A DNA stretch of 64,000 bases from Mycobacterium sp. PSTR-4-N (GCF_022348085.1 NZ_JAKRFN010000010.1:111065-175064); one strand, 5' to 3'; positions 16,387-25,979 are shown, counted from the stretch's first letter. Notes: generated by a model from the sequence alone, not told the origin. Numbers and translations: made by a program.

Positions 16387-16857
16387 ATGTCTGACACCAA
16401 ACCGGCGTGGATGGCCCCGGCCGCGCTCGTCGTCGCCGTCGTCGCGCTTGCCCTCGCCGCATGGGGGCTGCTGCGCCCGTCGTCGACCGACAGCGCGAAC
16501 ACCGCTGCGCTCCCGTCCACCGGTGACGCCAAGACCGAGATCTGTCAGGCGTTCACCACGGTGCGCAACGCGGTGTCACTGCAGACCAACGCGAATCTCG
16601 GCACCGACAAGGTCGCTCGTCAGGCAGTGGCCGCGAATGCGCGACTCGCCACACTCGGAGGCGGCCAGTACCTGCTCTCCCGGCTCAACGCCGCTGTGCC
16701 CAGTGATCTGGCCGACGCGGTGCGGTCGTTCGCAAACGATCTCACCTACATCGGCATGGGCCAGCTTGCCGGCGCCCCCGGCGACGACCCCGCTCAGGCC
16801 CAGCGGCAGCAGAGCGCGCAGGACACCGCGACGAAGATCGACGAGATGTGCCGCTAG
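16387..16857 (+). CDS. Small membrane-anchored hypothetical protein
   Basis: The 156-residue protein has one N-terminal transmembrane helix (about residues 8-28) followed by an extracytoplasmic domain of ~125 residues, mostly helical, with two cysteines (in TEICQAF and the C-terminal EMCR) that could form a disulfide closing the domain. The frame is open back to 16330, but ATG 16387 is the first start that places a short cytoplasmic end before the helix and fits a leaderless promoter. It is convergent with hsd4B, 4 bp between stops. I do not recognise a function. Confidence 0.72.
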   Translation: MSDTKPAWMAPAALVVAVVALALAAWGLLRPSSTDSANTAALPSTGDAKTEICQAFTTVRNAVSLQTNANLGTDKVARQAVAANARLATLGGGQYLLSRLNAAVPSDLADAVRSFANDLTYIGMGQLAGAPGDDPAQAQRQQSAQDTATKIDEMCR

Positions 16858-16861
16858 CCAA

Positions 16862-17722
16862 TCAGGCAGGCACAAAGTCGACACCGGCCAGTGCTACGGC
16901 GTCATCGCGTTCCGGCGCGGTGACCACCGCCCGATAGGCTCCGGCGTCCTTCCAGACGCTGACCTTCAGCGTCTCGCCGGGGAACACGACACCGGCCATG
17001 CGCGCGCCGTAGGACTTCAGGGCAGCGACATCGCCGTCGAGCAGGTTGTCGACCAGCGCCTTGCAGGTCATGCCGTAGGTGCACAGCCCGTGCAGGATCG
17101 GGCGTGGAAAGCCCGCTGCCGCAGCGAATTCCGGGTCCGAATGCAGAGGGTTGCGATCGCCGCACATACGGTAGAGCAGTGCCTGCTGCGGTGAGGTGGG
17201 CAGCGTCAGCTCGATGTCGGGCGCACCCTCGGGCGCGGCGGACGATCCCGACGGGCCGCGGTCGCCGCCGAAGCCGCCCTCACCGCGGGCGAAGATCGAG
17301 CGCTTCTGCGTCCACAGCAGGGTTCCGTCAGCGTCTTTGACCTCGGTCTCCGACCAGATCACCGCGGCCTTGCCCTTGTCCCAGATCTCGGTGAACCGGG
17401 TGACCGCGGTGGCCGTCCCCGACGGCGGGATCGGACCGGGCACGGTCACCGCCTCGCTGGCGTGCAACACCTTGGACAGCTCGATGTCGATGCCGGGGAA
17501 CTTCACCACGGGGGGTTCGGTCAGGTGGAAGCTCTGCGCGACATTGCCGAAGGTCGGCAGCACCTGTGGTGTGCCGTCGGTCAGATAGCGCAACTCGCGC
17601 GGATCCATCGGATCGGCACCCGCACCGAGCCCGAGATGATAGAGCTGCACATCGCTGCTGCTCCAGGAGAATTCGACCGGGGGCAGTTCGGCACCGATCG
17701 CCTCGTCGAGGTTGATGGGCAT
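16862..17722 (-). CDS. hsd4B: MaoC-like 2-enoyl-CoA hydratase, Rv3538-type
   Basis: The 286-residue protein is a double hot-dog hydratase of the MaoC/hydratase-2 type. The C-terminal half carries the hydratase-2 motif GDRNPLH with D189 and H194 as the catalytic pair, followed by GFPRPILHGLCTYG; the N-terminal half is the degenerate hot-dog. In M. tuberculosis the homologue Rv3538 is adjacent to kstD and KstR-regulated, and it is assigned to beta-oxidation of the sterol side chain, hydrating steroid enoyl-CoA. Here it lies 2 bp after kstD on the same strand, so it should be expressed from the kstD promoter and its KstR box. The exact step (C24 versus C22 intermediate) cannot be read from the sequence. 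Confidence 0.88.
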   Translation of the reverse strand: MPINLDEAIGAELPPVEFSWSSSDVQLYHLGLGAGADPMDPRELRYLTDGTPQVLPTFGNVAQSFHLTEPPVVKFPGIDIELSKVLHASEAVTVPGPIPPSGTATAVTRFTEIWDKGKAAVIWSETEVKDADGTLLWTQKRSIFARGEGGFGGDRGPSGSSAAPEGAPDIELTLPTSPQQALLYRMCGDRNPLHSDPEFAAAAGFPRPILHGLCTYGMTCKALVDNLLDGDVAALKSYGARMAGVVFPGETLKVSVWKDAGAYRAVVTAPERDDAVALAGVDFVPA

Positions 17723-17724
17723 GC

Positions 17725-19407
17725 TTACTCCTTGCCGGCCAGGTGCCGTGCCGCGAGGTACCCGAACGTCATCGCGGGGCCGATCGTGCCGCCGGGTCCG
17801 GGATAGGTGTGCCCCATCACCGGGGCGCTGACGTTACCCGCTGCGTAGAGTCCGTCGATCACCGAGCCGTCGTCGCGCAGGGCGCGTCCGTGGACGTCGG
17901 TGACGATGCCGCCCTTGGTGCCGAGATCGCCCGGCACCATCTTCGCGGCGTAGTACGGGGCGTGGCTGATCTCGCCGAGGTTGGGGTTCGGCTTGTTGGT
18001 GGGATCGCCGTAGTAGCGGTCGTAGGCGCTCTCGCCGCGTTTGAAATCCTCGTCGACGCCGCTGCGAGCAAATCCGTTGAAGCGCTGCACCGTCTCGGAC
18101 AGGGCTGCGACGGGTAGACCGGTCTTGGCTGCCAGCTCCTCGAGCGTGTCCGCCTTCACGATCACCCCGGATTCCATCCACTTGTTCGGAATCCGTTGCC
18201 CCGGTTGCAATCCGGCGAAGATGTAGCGGTCGCGATACTGCTGGTCGAAGATCAGCCACGCCGGGATGTTCTCGCCGGGACCCTGACCCTGCCCGTATTG
18301 CCCGCCGTACATGTGGTGGCACGCCTCGACATACGGCATCGACTCGTTCATGAACCGCTTGCCGTTCATGTTGACGATGATCGAGCCGGGGGAGTTGCGC
18401 TCGGAGAGGGCGAACCACGGGGCACCCTTCAGCGGCACCGTGGGGCCCCACCACGCGTCTTCCATGACATCCAATGCGGCACCGAGCTTTTCGGCGGCGA
18501 GGATGCCGTCGCCGGTGTTGGCCACCGCGCCCACCGTCCACTCGGTGGTGATCGGGGCGCGCTGGTACTTGACCCGCATCTGTTCGTTGTGCTCGAAACC
18601 GCCGCTGCCCAGGATCACCCCGCGCCGGGCCCGGATCAGCGTCGGCTCTGCGCTCTCGGGTTCGGCAGTGTTGCGCACATAGATGCCGCGAACCACCCCG
18701 TCTTCGACGTGGAGGTCCGTCATCGCGGTGTTCAGCTGCACCGGCACCCCCGCCTTCTGCAGGCCGATGCGCAGCGGCGCGATCAACGCGCGACCCATGC
18801 CCACGAGGTTCTTTCCGGTGGCCTGCGCCCACATCGTGCGCGCGCCGACCTTCAGGCTGCGCAGCACCCCGCGGGGATGACGCTTGAGTTGGTTGAGCCG
18901 CACGTAGTCCTGCTGCATCACCACCACGTTGAGCGGCACCTTGCCGTACGGGGGTTCCAGGCCCTTCATGTCGGGTCCCAGCTTCTTGGCGTCGAACGGC
19001 TTCGGTTCCACCGATCGCCCGGTCGACTTGCCCCCGGGTGCCTCGGGGTAATAGTCGGAGTAGTTCGGCACCCAGCACAGCTTCAGCGGTGAGTGCTCGA
19101 GCACGAACGACAGCATCTCCGGACCGCGATCGAGGTAGGTATCGATCTTCTCGGCGGGCACGACGTCGCCGATGATCGAGTGCAGGTAGGTGCGGGCGGC
19201 CTCGCGGGTGTCGCTGACCCCGTCCCGCTCGAGAACCTCGTTGTTCGGAATCCACACCCCGCCACCCGAGCGGGCGGTCGAACCACCATAGTGCGGAGCC
19301 TTCTCGACGACTATCGTCGAGAGACCCTGATGAGCGGCCGTGAGGGCGGCGACCATACCCGCGGCGCCGCTGCCCACCACGACGACGTCATACTCCTGCT
19401 CGGTCAT
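17725..19407 (-). CDS. kstD: 3-oxosteroid 1-dehydrogenase (KstD)
   Basis: This FAD-dependent dehydrogenase introduces the C1-C2 double bond into 3-keto-4-ene steroids, which together with KshA leads to opening of ring B. The 560-residue protein shows the FAD dinucleotide motif VVVGSGAAGMVAALTA near the N-terminus, SDYYPEAPGG, and at the C-terminus HTYPGPGGTIGPAMTFGYLAA, containing the conserved Tyr and Gly that contact the 3-keto group. ATG 19407 is favoured; the GTG at 19416 lies inside the KstR box. A -10-like TAACGT on this strand (19415-19420) ends 7 nt before the ATG, so the mRNA may be leaderless. It is divergent from hsaE and heads an operon with hsd4B. Confidence 0.95.
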   Translation of the reverse strand: MTEQEYDVVVVGSGAAGMVAALTAAHQGLSTIVVEKAPHYGGSTARSGGGVWIPNNEVLERDGVSDTREAARTYLHSIIGDVVPAEKIDTYLDRGPEMLSFVLEHSPLKLCWVPNYSDYYPEAPGGKSTGRSVEPKPFDAKKLGPDMKGLEPPYGKVPLNVVVMQQDYVRLNQLKRHPRGVLRSLKVGARTMWAQATGKNLVGMGRALIAPLRIGLQKAGVPVQLNTAMTDLHVEDGVVRGIYVRNTAEPESAEPTLIRARRGVILGSGGFEHNEQMRVKYQRAPITTEWTVGAVANTGDGILAAEKLGAALDVMEDAWWGPTVPLKGAPWFALSERNSPGSIIVNMNGKRFMNESMPYVEACHHMYGGQYGQGQGPGENIPAWLIFDQQYRDRYIFAGLQPGQRIPNKWMESGVIVKADTLEELAAKTGLPVAALSETVQRFNGFARSGVDEDFKRGESAYDRYYGDPTNKPNPNLGEISHAPYYAAKMVPGDLGTKGGIVTDVHGRALRDDGSVIDGLYAAGNVSAPVMGHTYPGPGGTIGPAMTFGYLAARHLAGKE

Positions 19408-19408
19408 G

Positions 19409-19422
19409 TAGAACACGTTATA
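19409..19422. promoter_or_regulatory. KstR operator between kstD and hsaE
   Basis: The 14-mer fits TnnAACnnGTTnnA exactly (nn pairs AG, AC, AT). It ends one base before the kstD ATG and lies 54 bp upstream of hsaE, so a single KstR dimer could control both directions. It overlaps the presumed kstD -10 element. Confidence 0.88.
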
Positions 19423-19476
19423 GAATTGCCCGGCCGACTAACAACTGTGCCGGTGGACGAAACGAGGGGAATTCAC

Positions 19477-20262
19477 ATGTTGCCCGCGCAGGTGCGCGAA
19501 AAGCTCGCCGCCGACCTGGCCGAAGCCGAGCGCACACGTCAGCCCATCTCACCTCTCACGGACGCGCATCCAGCCATCGACGTCGTCGATGCCTACGAGA
19601 TTCAGCTGATCAACATCCGGTCGAAGGTGGCCGACGGCGCGCGGGTGATCGGCCACAAGGTGGGGCTGTCCTCGGAAGCCATGCAGAAGATGATGAACGT
19701 CGACGAGCCCGACTACGGGCATCTGCTCGACGGCATGGAGGTGTTCGAGGATCGGCCCGTGGAGTCGGCCCGGTATCTGTACCCCAGGGTGGAGGTCGAG
19801 GTCGGCTTCATCCTCTCCGACGACCTGCCGGGCGCCGGTTGCACCGAGGACGACGTGCTGGCGGCGACCGCGGCGTTCGCGCCGGCGATCGAGTTGATCG
19901 ACACGCGCATCACGAATTGGCAGATCAAGTTGTGCGACACCATCGCCGACAACGCCTCGTCGGCGGGATGGGTACTGGGCGAGGCGCGGGTCTCGCCCAA
20001 GGACATCGACATACGAAGCATCGACGCGGTGCTGACCAACAACGGCGAGGTGGTCGCCGAAGGGCGCAGCGACGCGGTTCTGGGCAACCCCGTCACCGCG
20101 GTGGCGTGGCTGGCGCGCAAGGTGGAGGGGTTCGGCGTCCGTCTGAAGGCCGGTGACATCGTGCTGCCGGGGTCGTGCACCCGCGCGATCGACGCGCCGC
20201 CGGGTAGCCGTTTCGTCGCCGATTTTTCCGGGTTGGGTTCGGTACGACTGGATTTCGAATAG
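19477..20262 (+). CDS. hsaE: 2-hydroxypenta-2,4-dienoate hydratase family protein HsaE
   Basis: The 261-residue protein belongs to the MhpD/HsaE hydratase family and would hydrate 2-hydroxyhexa-2,4-dienoate, the fragment released from sterol rings A/B, to 4-hydroxy-2-oxohexanoate. Family blocks visible are GHKVGLSS, the PRVEVEVGFIL strand carrying metal-binding Glu residues, IELIDTRITNW and LGNPVTAVAWLA. ATG 19477 follows GAGGGGA at 19464-19470. It is followed after 9 bp by hsaG and then hsaF, the usual hydratase-dehydrogenase-aldolase order of meta-cleavage pathways. The upstream KstR box predicts induction by cholesterol intermediates. Confidence 0.93.
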   Translation: MLPAQVREKLAADLAEAERTRQPISPLTDAHPAIDVVDAYEIQLINIRSKVADGARVIGHKVGLSSEAMQKMMNVDEPDYGHLLDGMEVFEDRPVESARYLYPRVEVEVGFILSDDLPGAGCTEDDVLAATAAFAPAIELIDTRITNWQIKLCDTIADNASSAGWVLGEARVSPKDIDIRSIDAVLTNNGEVVAEGRSDAVLGNPVTAVAWLARKVEGFGVRLKAGDIVLPGSCTRAIDAPPGSRFVADFSGLGSVRLDFE

Positions 20263-20271
20263 GAGCCTGAT

Positions 20272-21189
20272 ATGGCTGACAAGGCAACCGTGGCGATCGT
20301 CGGGTCGGGCAACATCAGTACCGACCTGCTGTACAAACTCCTGCGTTCGGAGTGGCTGGAGCCGCGCTGGATGATCGGGATCGACCCGGAGAGTGAGGGT
20401 TTGGCCCGCGCCCGCAAGCTCGGTCTGGAGACCTCGCACGAGGGGGTGGACTGGCTGCTCGCACGTGATGAGATGCCGGACATGGTGTTCGAGGCGACCA
20501 GTGCCTACGTGCACCGGGATGCGGCACCGCGCTATGCCGAGGCCGGTATCCGGGCGATCGATCTGACCCCCGCGGCGGTGGGGCCGGGGGTGATCCCGCC
20601 GGCGAATCTGCGCGAGCATCTGGACGCGCCGAACGTGAACATGGTGACCTGCGGTGGGCAAGCGACGATTCCGATCGTCTACGCCGTGTCCCGCGTGGTG
20701 GGGGTGCCGTATGCCGAGATCGTGGCGTCGGTGTCCTCGGCGTCGGCAGGTCCGGGGACACGGGCCAACATCGACGAGTTCACCAAGACCACCAGCGCCG
20801 GGGTGTCGACGATCGGCGGCGCGCAGCGGGGTAAGGCGATCATCATCCTCAATCCCGCGGATCCGCCGATGATCATGCGCGACACCATCTTCTGCGCGAT
20901 TCCCGACGACGCCGACCACGCCGCGATCACGGCGTCGATCAAAGAGGTGGTGGCCGAGGTGCAGACCTATGTGCCCGGCTATCGGTTGCTCAACGAGCCG
21001 CAGTTCGACGAGCCGTCGGTGGTCAACGGCGGCACCCATGTCGTCACGACGTTCATCGAAGTGGAGGGTGCGGGCGACTACCTGCCGCCCTACGCTGGAA
21101 ATCTGGACATCATGACTGCCGCGGCCACCAAGGTGGGCGAGGAGATCGCCAAGGAAGTCCTGGCAGCGACCACCGGAGGTCACGCATGA
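20272..21189 (+). CDS. hsaG: Acylating acetaldehyde/propionaldehyde dehydrogenase HsaG
   Basis: The 305-residue enzyme converts the aldehyde produced by HsaF (propionaldehyde in the steroid pathway) to its CoA ester with NAD and CoA. The N-terminal Rossmann segment [14 protein letters not shown] and the active-site cysteine C127 in [12 protein letters not shown] are present, as is the C-terminal dimer/aldolase interface region. It starts with ATG 20272 after AGGAG at 20261-20265. The stop overlaps the hsaF start as ATGA, consistent with the known stable aldolase-dehydrogenase complex that channels the aldehyde. Confidence 0.94.
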   Translation: MADKATVAIVGSGNISTDLLYKLLRSEWLEPRWMIGIDPESEGLARARKLGLETSHEGVDWLLARDEMPDMVFEATSAYVHRDAAPRYAEAGIRAIDLTPAAVGPGVIPPANLREHLDAPNVNMVTCGGQATIPIVYAVSRVVGVPYAEIVASVSSASAGPGTRANIDEFTKTTSAGVSTIGGAQRGKAIIILNPADPPMIMRDTIFCAIPDDADHAAITASIKEVVAEVQTYVPGYRLLNEPQFDEPSVVNGGTHVVTTFIEVEGAGDYLPPYAGNLDIMTAAATKVGEEIAKEVLAATTGGHA

Positions 21190-22235
21190 GCGGCATCTAT
21201 TTCGATCCGATGTGGGATGTGCGGATGACGGACACGTCGCTGCGTGACGGGTCCCATCACAAGCGGCATCAGTTCACCAAAGACGAGGTGGGTGCGATCG
21301 TCGCGGCCCTGGATGCGGCCGGGGTGCCGGTCATCGAGGTCACCCACGGTGACGGGTTGGGCGGGTCGAGCTTCAACTACGGGTTCTCCAAGACCCCGGA
21401 GCAGGAACTGATCAAGCTCGCCGCCGAGACGGCGAAAGACTCGAAGATCGCGTTCCTGATGCTGCCCGGGGTGGGCACCAAGGAAGACATCAAAGAGGCG
21501 CAGAACAACGGCGGGTCGATCTGCCGGATCGCCACGCACTGCACCGAAGCTGACGTCTCGATCCAGCATTTCGGGCTGGCCCGCGAACTCGGGTTGGAGA
21601 CCGTCGGGTTCTTGATGATGAGTCACACCATCTCCCCGGACAAGCTCGCCAAGCAGGCCCGGATCATGGCCGATGCGGGGTGTCAGTGCGTCTACGTCGT
21701 CGACTCCGCCGGTGCCTTGGTGTTGGAGGGGGTGCGGGATCGGGTGGCGGCGTTGGTCGCCGAACTCGGTGACGACGCGCAGGTGGGTTTCCATGGGCAC
21801 GAGAACCTCGGGTTGGGGGTGGCCAACTCGATCGAGGCGGTGCGGGCCGGGGCCAAGCAGATCGACGGGTCGTGCCGCCGCTTCGGTGCCGGGGCCGGTA
21901 ACGCGCCGGTGGAGGCGTTGATCGGGGTGTTCGACAAGATCGGGGTGAAGACCGGCATCGATTTCTTCGACATCGCCGACGCCGCCGAAGAGGTCGTCGC
22001 CCCGGCGATGCCGGCCGAGTGCCTGCTGGACCGCAACGCGTTGATCATGGGCTACTCCGGGGTGTACTCCAGCTTCCTCAAACACGCCATCCGCCAGTCC
22101 GAGCGCTACGGGGTGCCCGCGCACAAGCTGCTGCACCGCGCCGGGCAGCGCAAACTCATCGGCGGCCAGGAAGACCAGCTCATCGACATCGCCCTGGAGA
22201 TCAAACGGGAGATGGACGCGGCGGCGACCACGTAG
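21186..22235 (+). CDS. hsaF: 4-hydroxy-2-oxohexanoate/4-hydroxy-2-oxovalerate aldolase HsaF
   Basis: The 349-residue DRE-TIM metallolyase cleaves 4-hydroxy-2-oxohexanoate to pyruvate and propionaldehyde, the latter passed to Hsa[18 protein letters not shown] at the N-terminus contains the catalytic Arg-Asp and the proton-transfer His; the metal ligands lie in [11 protein letters not shown]. Length and motifs are those of BphI/HsaF enzymes. It overlaps hsaG by 4 bp and ends the hsaEGF operon. In M. tuberculosis PPE genes follow; here a haemophore-like gene does. Confidence 0.94.
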   Translation: MSGIYFDPMWDVRMTDTSLRDGSHHKRHQFTKDEVGAIVAALDAAGVPVIEVTHGDGLGGSSFNYGFSKTPEQELIKLAAETAKDSKIAFLMLPGVGTKEDIKEAQNNGGSICRIATHCTEADVSIQHFGLARELGLETVGFLMMSHTISPDKLAKQARIMADAGCQCVYVVDSAGALVLEGVRDRVAALVAELGDDAQVGFHGHENLGLGVANSIEAVRAGAKQIDGSCRRFGAGAGNAPVEALIGVFDKIGVKTGIDFFDIADAAEEVVAPAMPAECLLDRNALIMGYSGVYSSFLKHAIRQSERYGVPAHKLLHRAGQRKLIGGQEDQLIDIALEIKREMDAAATT

Positions 22236-22378
22236 GCCCGCGCGCAGGACGACCGTCAGCCGGTGAACGTGAGCAGACGGCCGGCTTCTGGCGGTTGCGC
22301 GGTGTTTAGCTTCTGCGGCGATCGGCTAGCAAAAAGGGAAGCGAATGTTCGTTCGCAGACCCAGAGGAGTGATTGCCC

Positions 22379-22852
22379 GTGACTTCCACCGACACCGTTC
22401 GCCGTGGACTGTTCGGCGTGTTCGCAGGCGGCCTGCTCACCTTCGGCGCGGTCGCGATCATCGCCCCGGTGGCCCGCGCCGAGCCGGCTCTGGGGCCGGT
22501 CTTCACCTCGGACTGCTCGGCCGCCAGTGTCGCCGGCACCGTGAGCACCGCAGCAGCCTCGGAGGGTGCGTACCTGACGGCCAACCCGCAGACCAACGAG
22601 GCGCTCTCCACGATGTCGGCCCAGCCTCAGCCGGAGGCCCAGCAGGCGTATGTGACGTACCTCAAGGACAACCCGCAGGTCCAGCGTCAACTGGAGGCCA
22701 TCTACGAACCGGTCGGCTCACTGAAGCAACGCTGCGGCATCACTGTGACGCCCACTCCCGTCGCCCAGGCGGTGTGGACCGTACAAACCCCGCAGCTCCC
22801 GAGCGCGCCGGAGCCCGACAACGCGGGGGACTCCGAGGCGCCGACGGCCTGA
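22379..22852 (+). CDS. Haemophore-related secreted protein
   Basis: The 157-residue protein has a clear signal peptide (hydrophobic residues 11-30, cleavage after ARA at ~34). The mature part carries two cysteines (TSDCSAAS and KQRCGIT) framing an all-helical domain with NPQTNEAL and TYLKDNPQVQRQLEAI, the layout of the small mycobacterial haem-binding (MHB) proteins related to Rv0203. The last ~35 residues are Pro-rich and disordered. GTG 22379 is preferred because AGAGGAG at 22363-22369 sits 9 nt upstream; a TTG at 22373 is too close. A role in haem or other ligand binding outside the membrane is likely but not proven. Confidence 0.78.
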   Translation: MTSTDTVRRGLFGVFAGGLLTFGAVAIIAPVARAEPALGPVFTSDCSAASVAGTVSTAAASEGAYLTANPQTNEALSTMSAQPQPEAQQAYVTYLKDNPQVQRQLEAIYEPVGSLKQRCGITVTPTPVAQAVWTVQTPQLPSAPEPDNAGDSEAPTA

Positions 22853-22934
22853 TCGTCGACCGCCGACCACTGACCGTGCGTTCCTGCGGGAGGCACGATC
22901 AGTGTGTGTCGGGGGTGTCGGAGACGATGGGGTC

Positions 22935-25010
22935 ATGGTGACCCGCGACGACGCGCAGAAGATTCTCGAACAGCTGGCGGGTCCGGGTGCGCAGCTGCGC
23001 GACGACCAGTGGACGGCGATCGAGGCGCTGGTGGTACACCGGCGACGTGCGCTGGTGGTGCAACGTACCGGGTGGGGGAAGTCGGCGGTCTATTTCATCG
23101 CGGCCACCCTGCTGCGTCGCAACGGTCACGGCGCCACGGTCATCGTCTCGCCGTTGCTCGCGTTGATGCGTAACCAGGTCGCGTCGGCGGAGAAGGCGGG
23201 GGTGCGTGCCGCAACCATCAACTCGAGCAACATGACCGACTGGGACGGCATCCATGCTCGGGTGCGTGACGGCGATCTCGACGTCCTCCTCGTCAGCCCG
23301 GAACGGCTGAACAATCCCGACTTCCGTGACTCCGTGTTGCCCGAGCTCGCACGCGACGCCGGCCTCGTCGTCGTGGACGAGGCGCATTGCGTCTCCGACT
23401 GGGGCCATGATTTCCGCCCCGACTACCGCCGCATCCGCACGCTGCTCGCCGACCTCGGCAGCGATGTTCCGGTCCTCGCCACGACGGCCACCGCCAACGA
23501 CCGAGTGGTCGCCGACGTCGCTGCGCAGCTCGGCGTCGGCGGCCGTGACACGCTGGTGCTCCGCGGGGGTTTGGATCGGGAATCCCTGCGGCTGTCGGTC
23601 GTCACCGCCGGTAACCCCGCGCAGCGCGCCGCCTGGCTGGCCGCACATCTCGGCGAGCTGCCCGGCTCGGGCATCGTCTACACCCTGACCGTGGCCCAGG
23701 CTCAGGACGTCGCTGCGCTGCTGCGCGAGCGGGGCTATCCGGTCGCGGCGTACACGGGCGCCACCGACGCCGCCGAACGGGAGCAGCTCGAAGCGGATCT
23801 GCTGGGCAACCGCGTGAAGGCGCTGATCGCCACGTCGGCACTGGGCATGGGGTTCGACAAACCCGATCTGGGATTCGTGGTCCACCTCGGTGCGCCGTCG
23901 TCGCCGATCGCGTATTACCAGCAGGTCGGCCGCGCCGGCCGTGCCACCGAGCGTGCCGAGGTGATCCTGCTGCCCGGCCACGAGGACGCCGACATCTGGC
24001 GGTATTTCGGGTCTCTGGCGTTTCCGCCGGAACAGTTGGTGCGCAAGGTGATTCGTGAGCTGGACGTGGACCGTCCGCTGTCGACGGCGGCGCTTGAGCC
24101 GCTCGTCGACCTCAATCGTTCCCGGCTCGAGATGGTGCTCAAGGTCCTCGACGTCGACGGGGCGGTCCGCAGGGTCAAAGGCGGCTGGACAGGCACCGGC
24201 GAGCCGTGGGAGTACGACGAGCAGCGCTATCGGACTCTCGACGAGGCACGCCGCCGAGAGCAGCGGGCCATGCTCGACTACCAGGCCACCCAGCGGTGCC
24301 GGATGGCGTTCCTGCGCGCCCAACTCGACGATCCGACACTGACGCCCGACGAGCGCTGCGGACGGTGCGACAACTGCACCGGTGAACGTGTCAGCGGCGA
24401 CGTCGCCGCGTCCGACTCCGAGGAGATCCGCGCCGCACTGATGCGTCCCGGGGTCGAATTGGCGCCGCGCAAGCAGTGGCCGACCGGCCTCGCCAAGCTG
24501 GGGATCGAGCTGTCGGGCCGGATCACCGACGGACCGTCGCCCGGCCGCGTCGTCGGGCGGCTCACCGACCTGGGCTGGGGTGCACGGCTACGGGCGCTGC
24601 TCGACGGGCCCGACGCCGAGGTGCCAGACGATGTGGTGAGCGCCGCGGTGAAGGTGCTCGCGGCGTGGAACTGGACGACGCGGCCGACCGCGGTGATGGC
24701 GCTCGACTCGGCCACGCATCCGCTGCTGATCACCTCGCTGCGCGCGCGGTTGGCCGAGCTGGGCAGGCTCACCGATCTCGGCACTCTGCAGTACACCCCA
24801 GGCCACCGGCCCGTCGGCGCCGCGAACTCGGCCTACCGCGTCGCGGCACTGCACGGCGCGTGGTCGGTTCCCGACGCCGTGCCCGACGGCCCGGTGCTGC
24901 TGGTCGACGACCGCACCGACACCGGGTGGACGATGACGATGGCGGCCCGCGTCGTACGCGCGGCCGGCGCCGCTGACGTGCTCCCGTTCGCGCTGGCCGC
25001 TACGTCCTAG
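22935..25010 (+). CDS. RecQ-type superfamily II DNA helicase with C-terminal PRTase-like segment
   Basis: The 691-residue protein contains RecQ helicase motifs in order: Walker A QRTGWGKSAVYF (about residue 50), VDEAHCVSDWGHDFRPDYRRI (motif II), ATTATAND (motif III), TSALGMGFDKPD and QQVGRAGR (motifs V and VI). A zinc-binding cluster follows (RCRMAF...RCGRCDNC). The last ~120 residues end in GPVLLVDDRTDTGWT, a phosphoribosyltransferase-like motif, suggesting a ComF/PRTase-type fold fused to the helicase. ATG 22935 is chosen over GTG 22902 because it directly precedes conserved-looking sequence. It should unwind DNA 3' to 5' in repair. The convergent IclR gene overlaps its 3' end by 11 bp. It has no evident link to sterol metabolism. 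Confidence 0.88.
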   Translation: MVTRDDAQKILEQLAGPGAQLRDDQWTAIEALVVHRRRALVVQRTGWGKSAVYFIAATLLRRNGHGATVIVSPLLALMRNQVASAEKAGVRAATINSSNMTDWDGIHARVRDGDLDVLLVSPERLNNPDFRDSVLPELARDAGLVVVDEAHCVSDWGHDFRPDYRRIRTLLADLGSDVPVLATTATANDRVVADVAAQLGVGGRDTLVLRGGLDRESLRLSVVTAGNPAQRAAWLAAHLGELPGSGIVYTLTVAQAQDVAALLRERGYPVAAYTGATDAAEREQLEADLLGNRVKALIATSALGMGFDKPDLGFVVHLGAPSSPIAYYQQVGRAGRATERAEVILLPGHEDADIWRYFGSLAFPPEQLVRKVIRELDVDRPLSTAALEPLVDLNRSRLEMVLKVLDVDGAVRRVKGGWTGTGEPWEYDEQRYRTLDEARRREQRAMLDYQATQRCRMAFLRAQLDDPTLTPDERCGRCDNCTGERVSGDVAASDSEEIRAALMRPGVELAPRKQWPTGLAKLGIELSGRITDGPSPGRVVGRLTDLGWGARLRALLDGPDAEVPDDVVSAAVKVLAAWNWTTRPTAVMALDSATHPLLITSLRARLAELGRLTDLGTLQYTPGHRPVGAANSAYRVAALHGAWSVPDAVPDGPVLLVDDRTDTGWTMTMAARVVRAAGAADVLPFALAATS

Positions 25011-25914
25011 CCGGTGCCGGACGTCCGGGTCTGGCGCCGCCGAGCTGCGCGGTCACCGCGTCGGCGGCGGCGACCACCGCGCGCGCCCGTTCGCCGATCT
25101 CGCGCTCGGTCAGCGCCGTGCCGATGTGCATCGAAGCCACCATGGCCTGGCGCCGGTGCTGATCGAAGACGGGGGCGGAGATCACGCTGATGTCGTGGCG
25201 AGTCCGTGCCCGCCTGTCCTCCTGCAACGACACGCGTTCGCCGATGTCGGAGACCAGCTCGCCCAGCAGCGCCCGCAGTTCGTCGGGCAGCGTGGCCGAC
25301 ATCCCGGCCATCAGCGCGTACAGCCGCCGACCGGCCGGCGTCTGTCGTTCCACCAGGTAGCCGTCCGCGCGACACGCGGTGATCACGCGGTGCAACCGCT
25401 GAGTGTCGGTGCGCAACGGAATCGTCGGTTCCTTGGCCAGCCACGCCCGGGCGGCGAGATCGTCCCACAGCACGAACATCAGTCCGACCGGCGGCGCGAA
25501 CGGATAACTCTGGCCCACTTCGACACCGGGGTGCGCTCCGGCCGGGCTGACCAGGTCGAGCACGGTGATGCGATCGTCGATCACCGCCGACAGCGCTGCG
25601 GTGACCCCGAACCGGGTGGACAGGCGGCGTAGCTCGTCGCGCGCGGCCGGGCTGACCCGCATCGCCTCCTGGGCGCGGTGGCCGAGCGTGATCAGGGCCG
25701 GTCCCAGCCGATAGGTCTTGTCGGTGTCGTCGCGCACCAGGTAGCCGGCCTCGGCAAGCGAGGTGACGATGCCCAGGCAGGTGGGCTTGCTCAGGCCGAG
25801 GCGGCGTGCCAGATCCGAGACACCGAAGCGTTCCGTCGGTCGTGCACCGAGGAATTCGAGGATCGCGACGACCCGGTCGGTGGGCGGCGAGACGCGGCGG
25901 GCAGTCGGCGGCAC
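25000..25914 (-). CDS. IclR family transcriptional regulator
   Basis: The 304-residue protein has an N-terminal winged helix-turn-helix (VVAILEFLGARPTERFGVSDLARRLGLSKPT, in part residues ~14-60) and a C-terminal IclR ligand-binding domain containing AALSAVIDDRITVLDLVSP and YPFAPPVGLMFVLW. GTG 25914 is the nearest start to the domain; GTG 25944 is an alternative. The frame runs further upstream but crosses the promoter region. The gene is divergent from the DUF1214 gene and the KstR box at 25966 lies between them, so it may itself be part of the sterol regulon or regulate the neighbouring Rv3531c-Rv3529c-type operon. Its ligand is unknown. I know of no IclR gene at this place in M. tuberculosis. 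Confidence 0.87.
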   Translation of the reverse strand: MPPTARRVSPPTDRVVAILEFLGARPTERFGVSDLARRLGLSKPTCLGIVTSLAEAGYLVRDDTDKTYRLGPALITLGHRAQEAMRVSPAARDELRRLSTRFGVTAALSAVIDDRITVLDLVSPAGAHPGVEVGQSYPFAPPVGLMFVLWDDLAARAWLAKEPTIPLRTDTQRLHRVITACRADGYLVERQTPAGRRLYALMAGMSATLPDELRALLGELVSDIGERVSLQEDRRARTRHDISVISAPVFDQHRRQAMVASMHIGTALTEREIGERARAVVAAADAVTAQLGGARPGRPAPART

Positions 25915-25965
25915 CTTACGAACGGTACATATTTGGAACGCCACGGTCGATATATTGACTCCTGT

Positions 25966-25979
25966 TAGAACGCGTTCTA
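25966..25979. promoter_or_regulatory. KstR operator upstream of DUF1214 gene / IclR gene
   Basis: The sequence matches TnnAACnnGTTnnA and is the centre of a perfect 16-bp palindrome (25965-25980). A TAATTT -10-like hexamer (25978-25983) overlaps its right edge and ends 7 nt before the GTG at 25991, so the plus-strand mRNA may be leaderless and directly blocked by KstR. Confidence 0.88.

Noticed and set aside
22236..22330. Hairpin terminator after hsaF.
   Set aside because: Only short AGCCG/CGGCT arms with a long loop; too weak to call.
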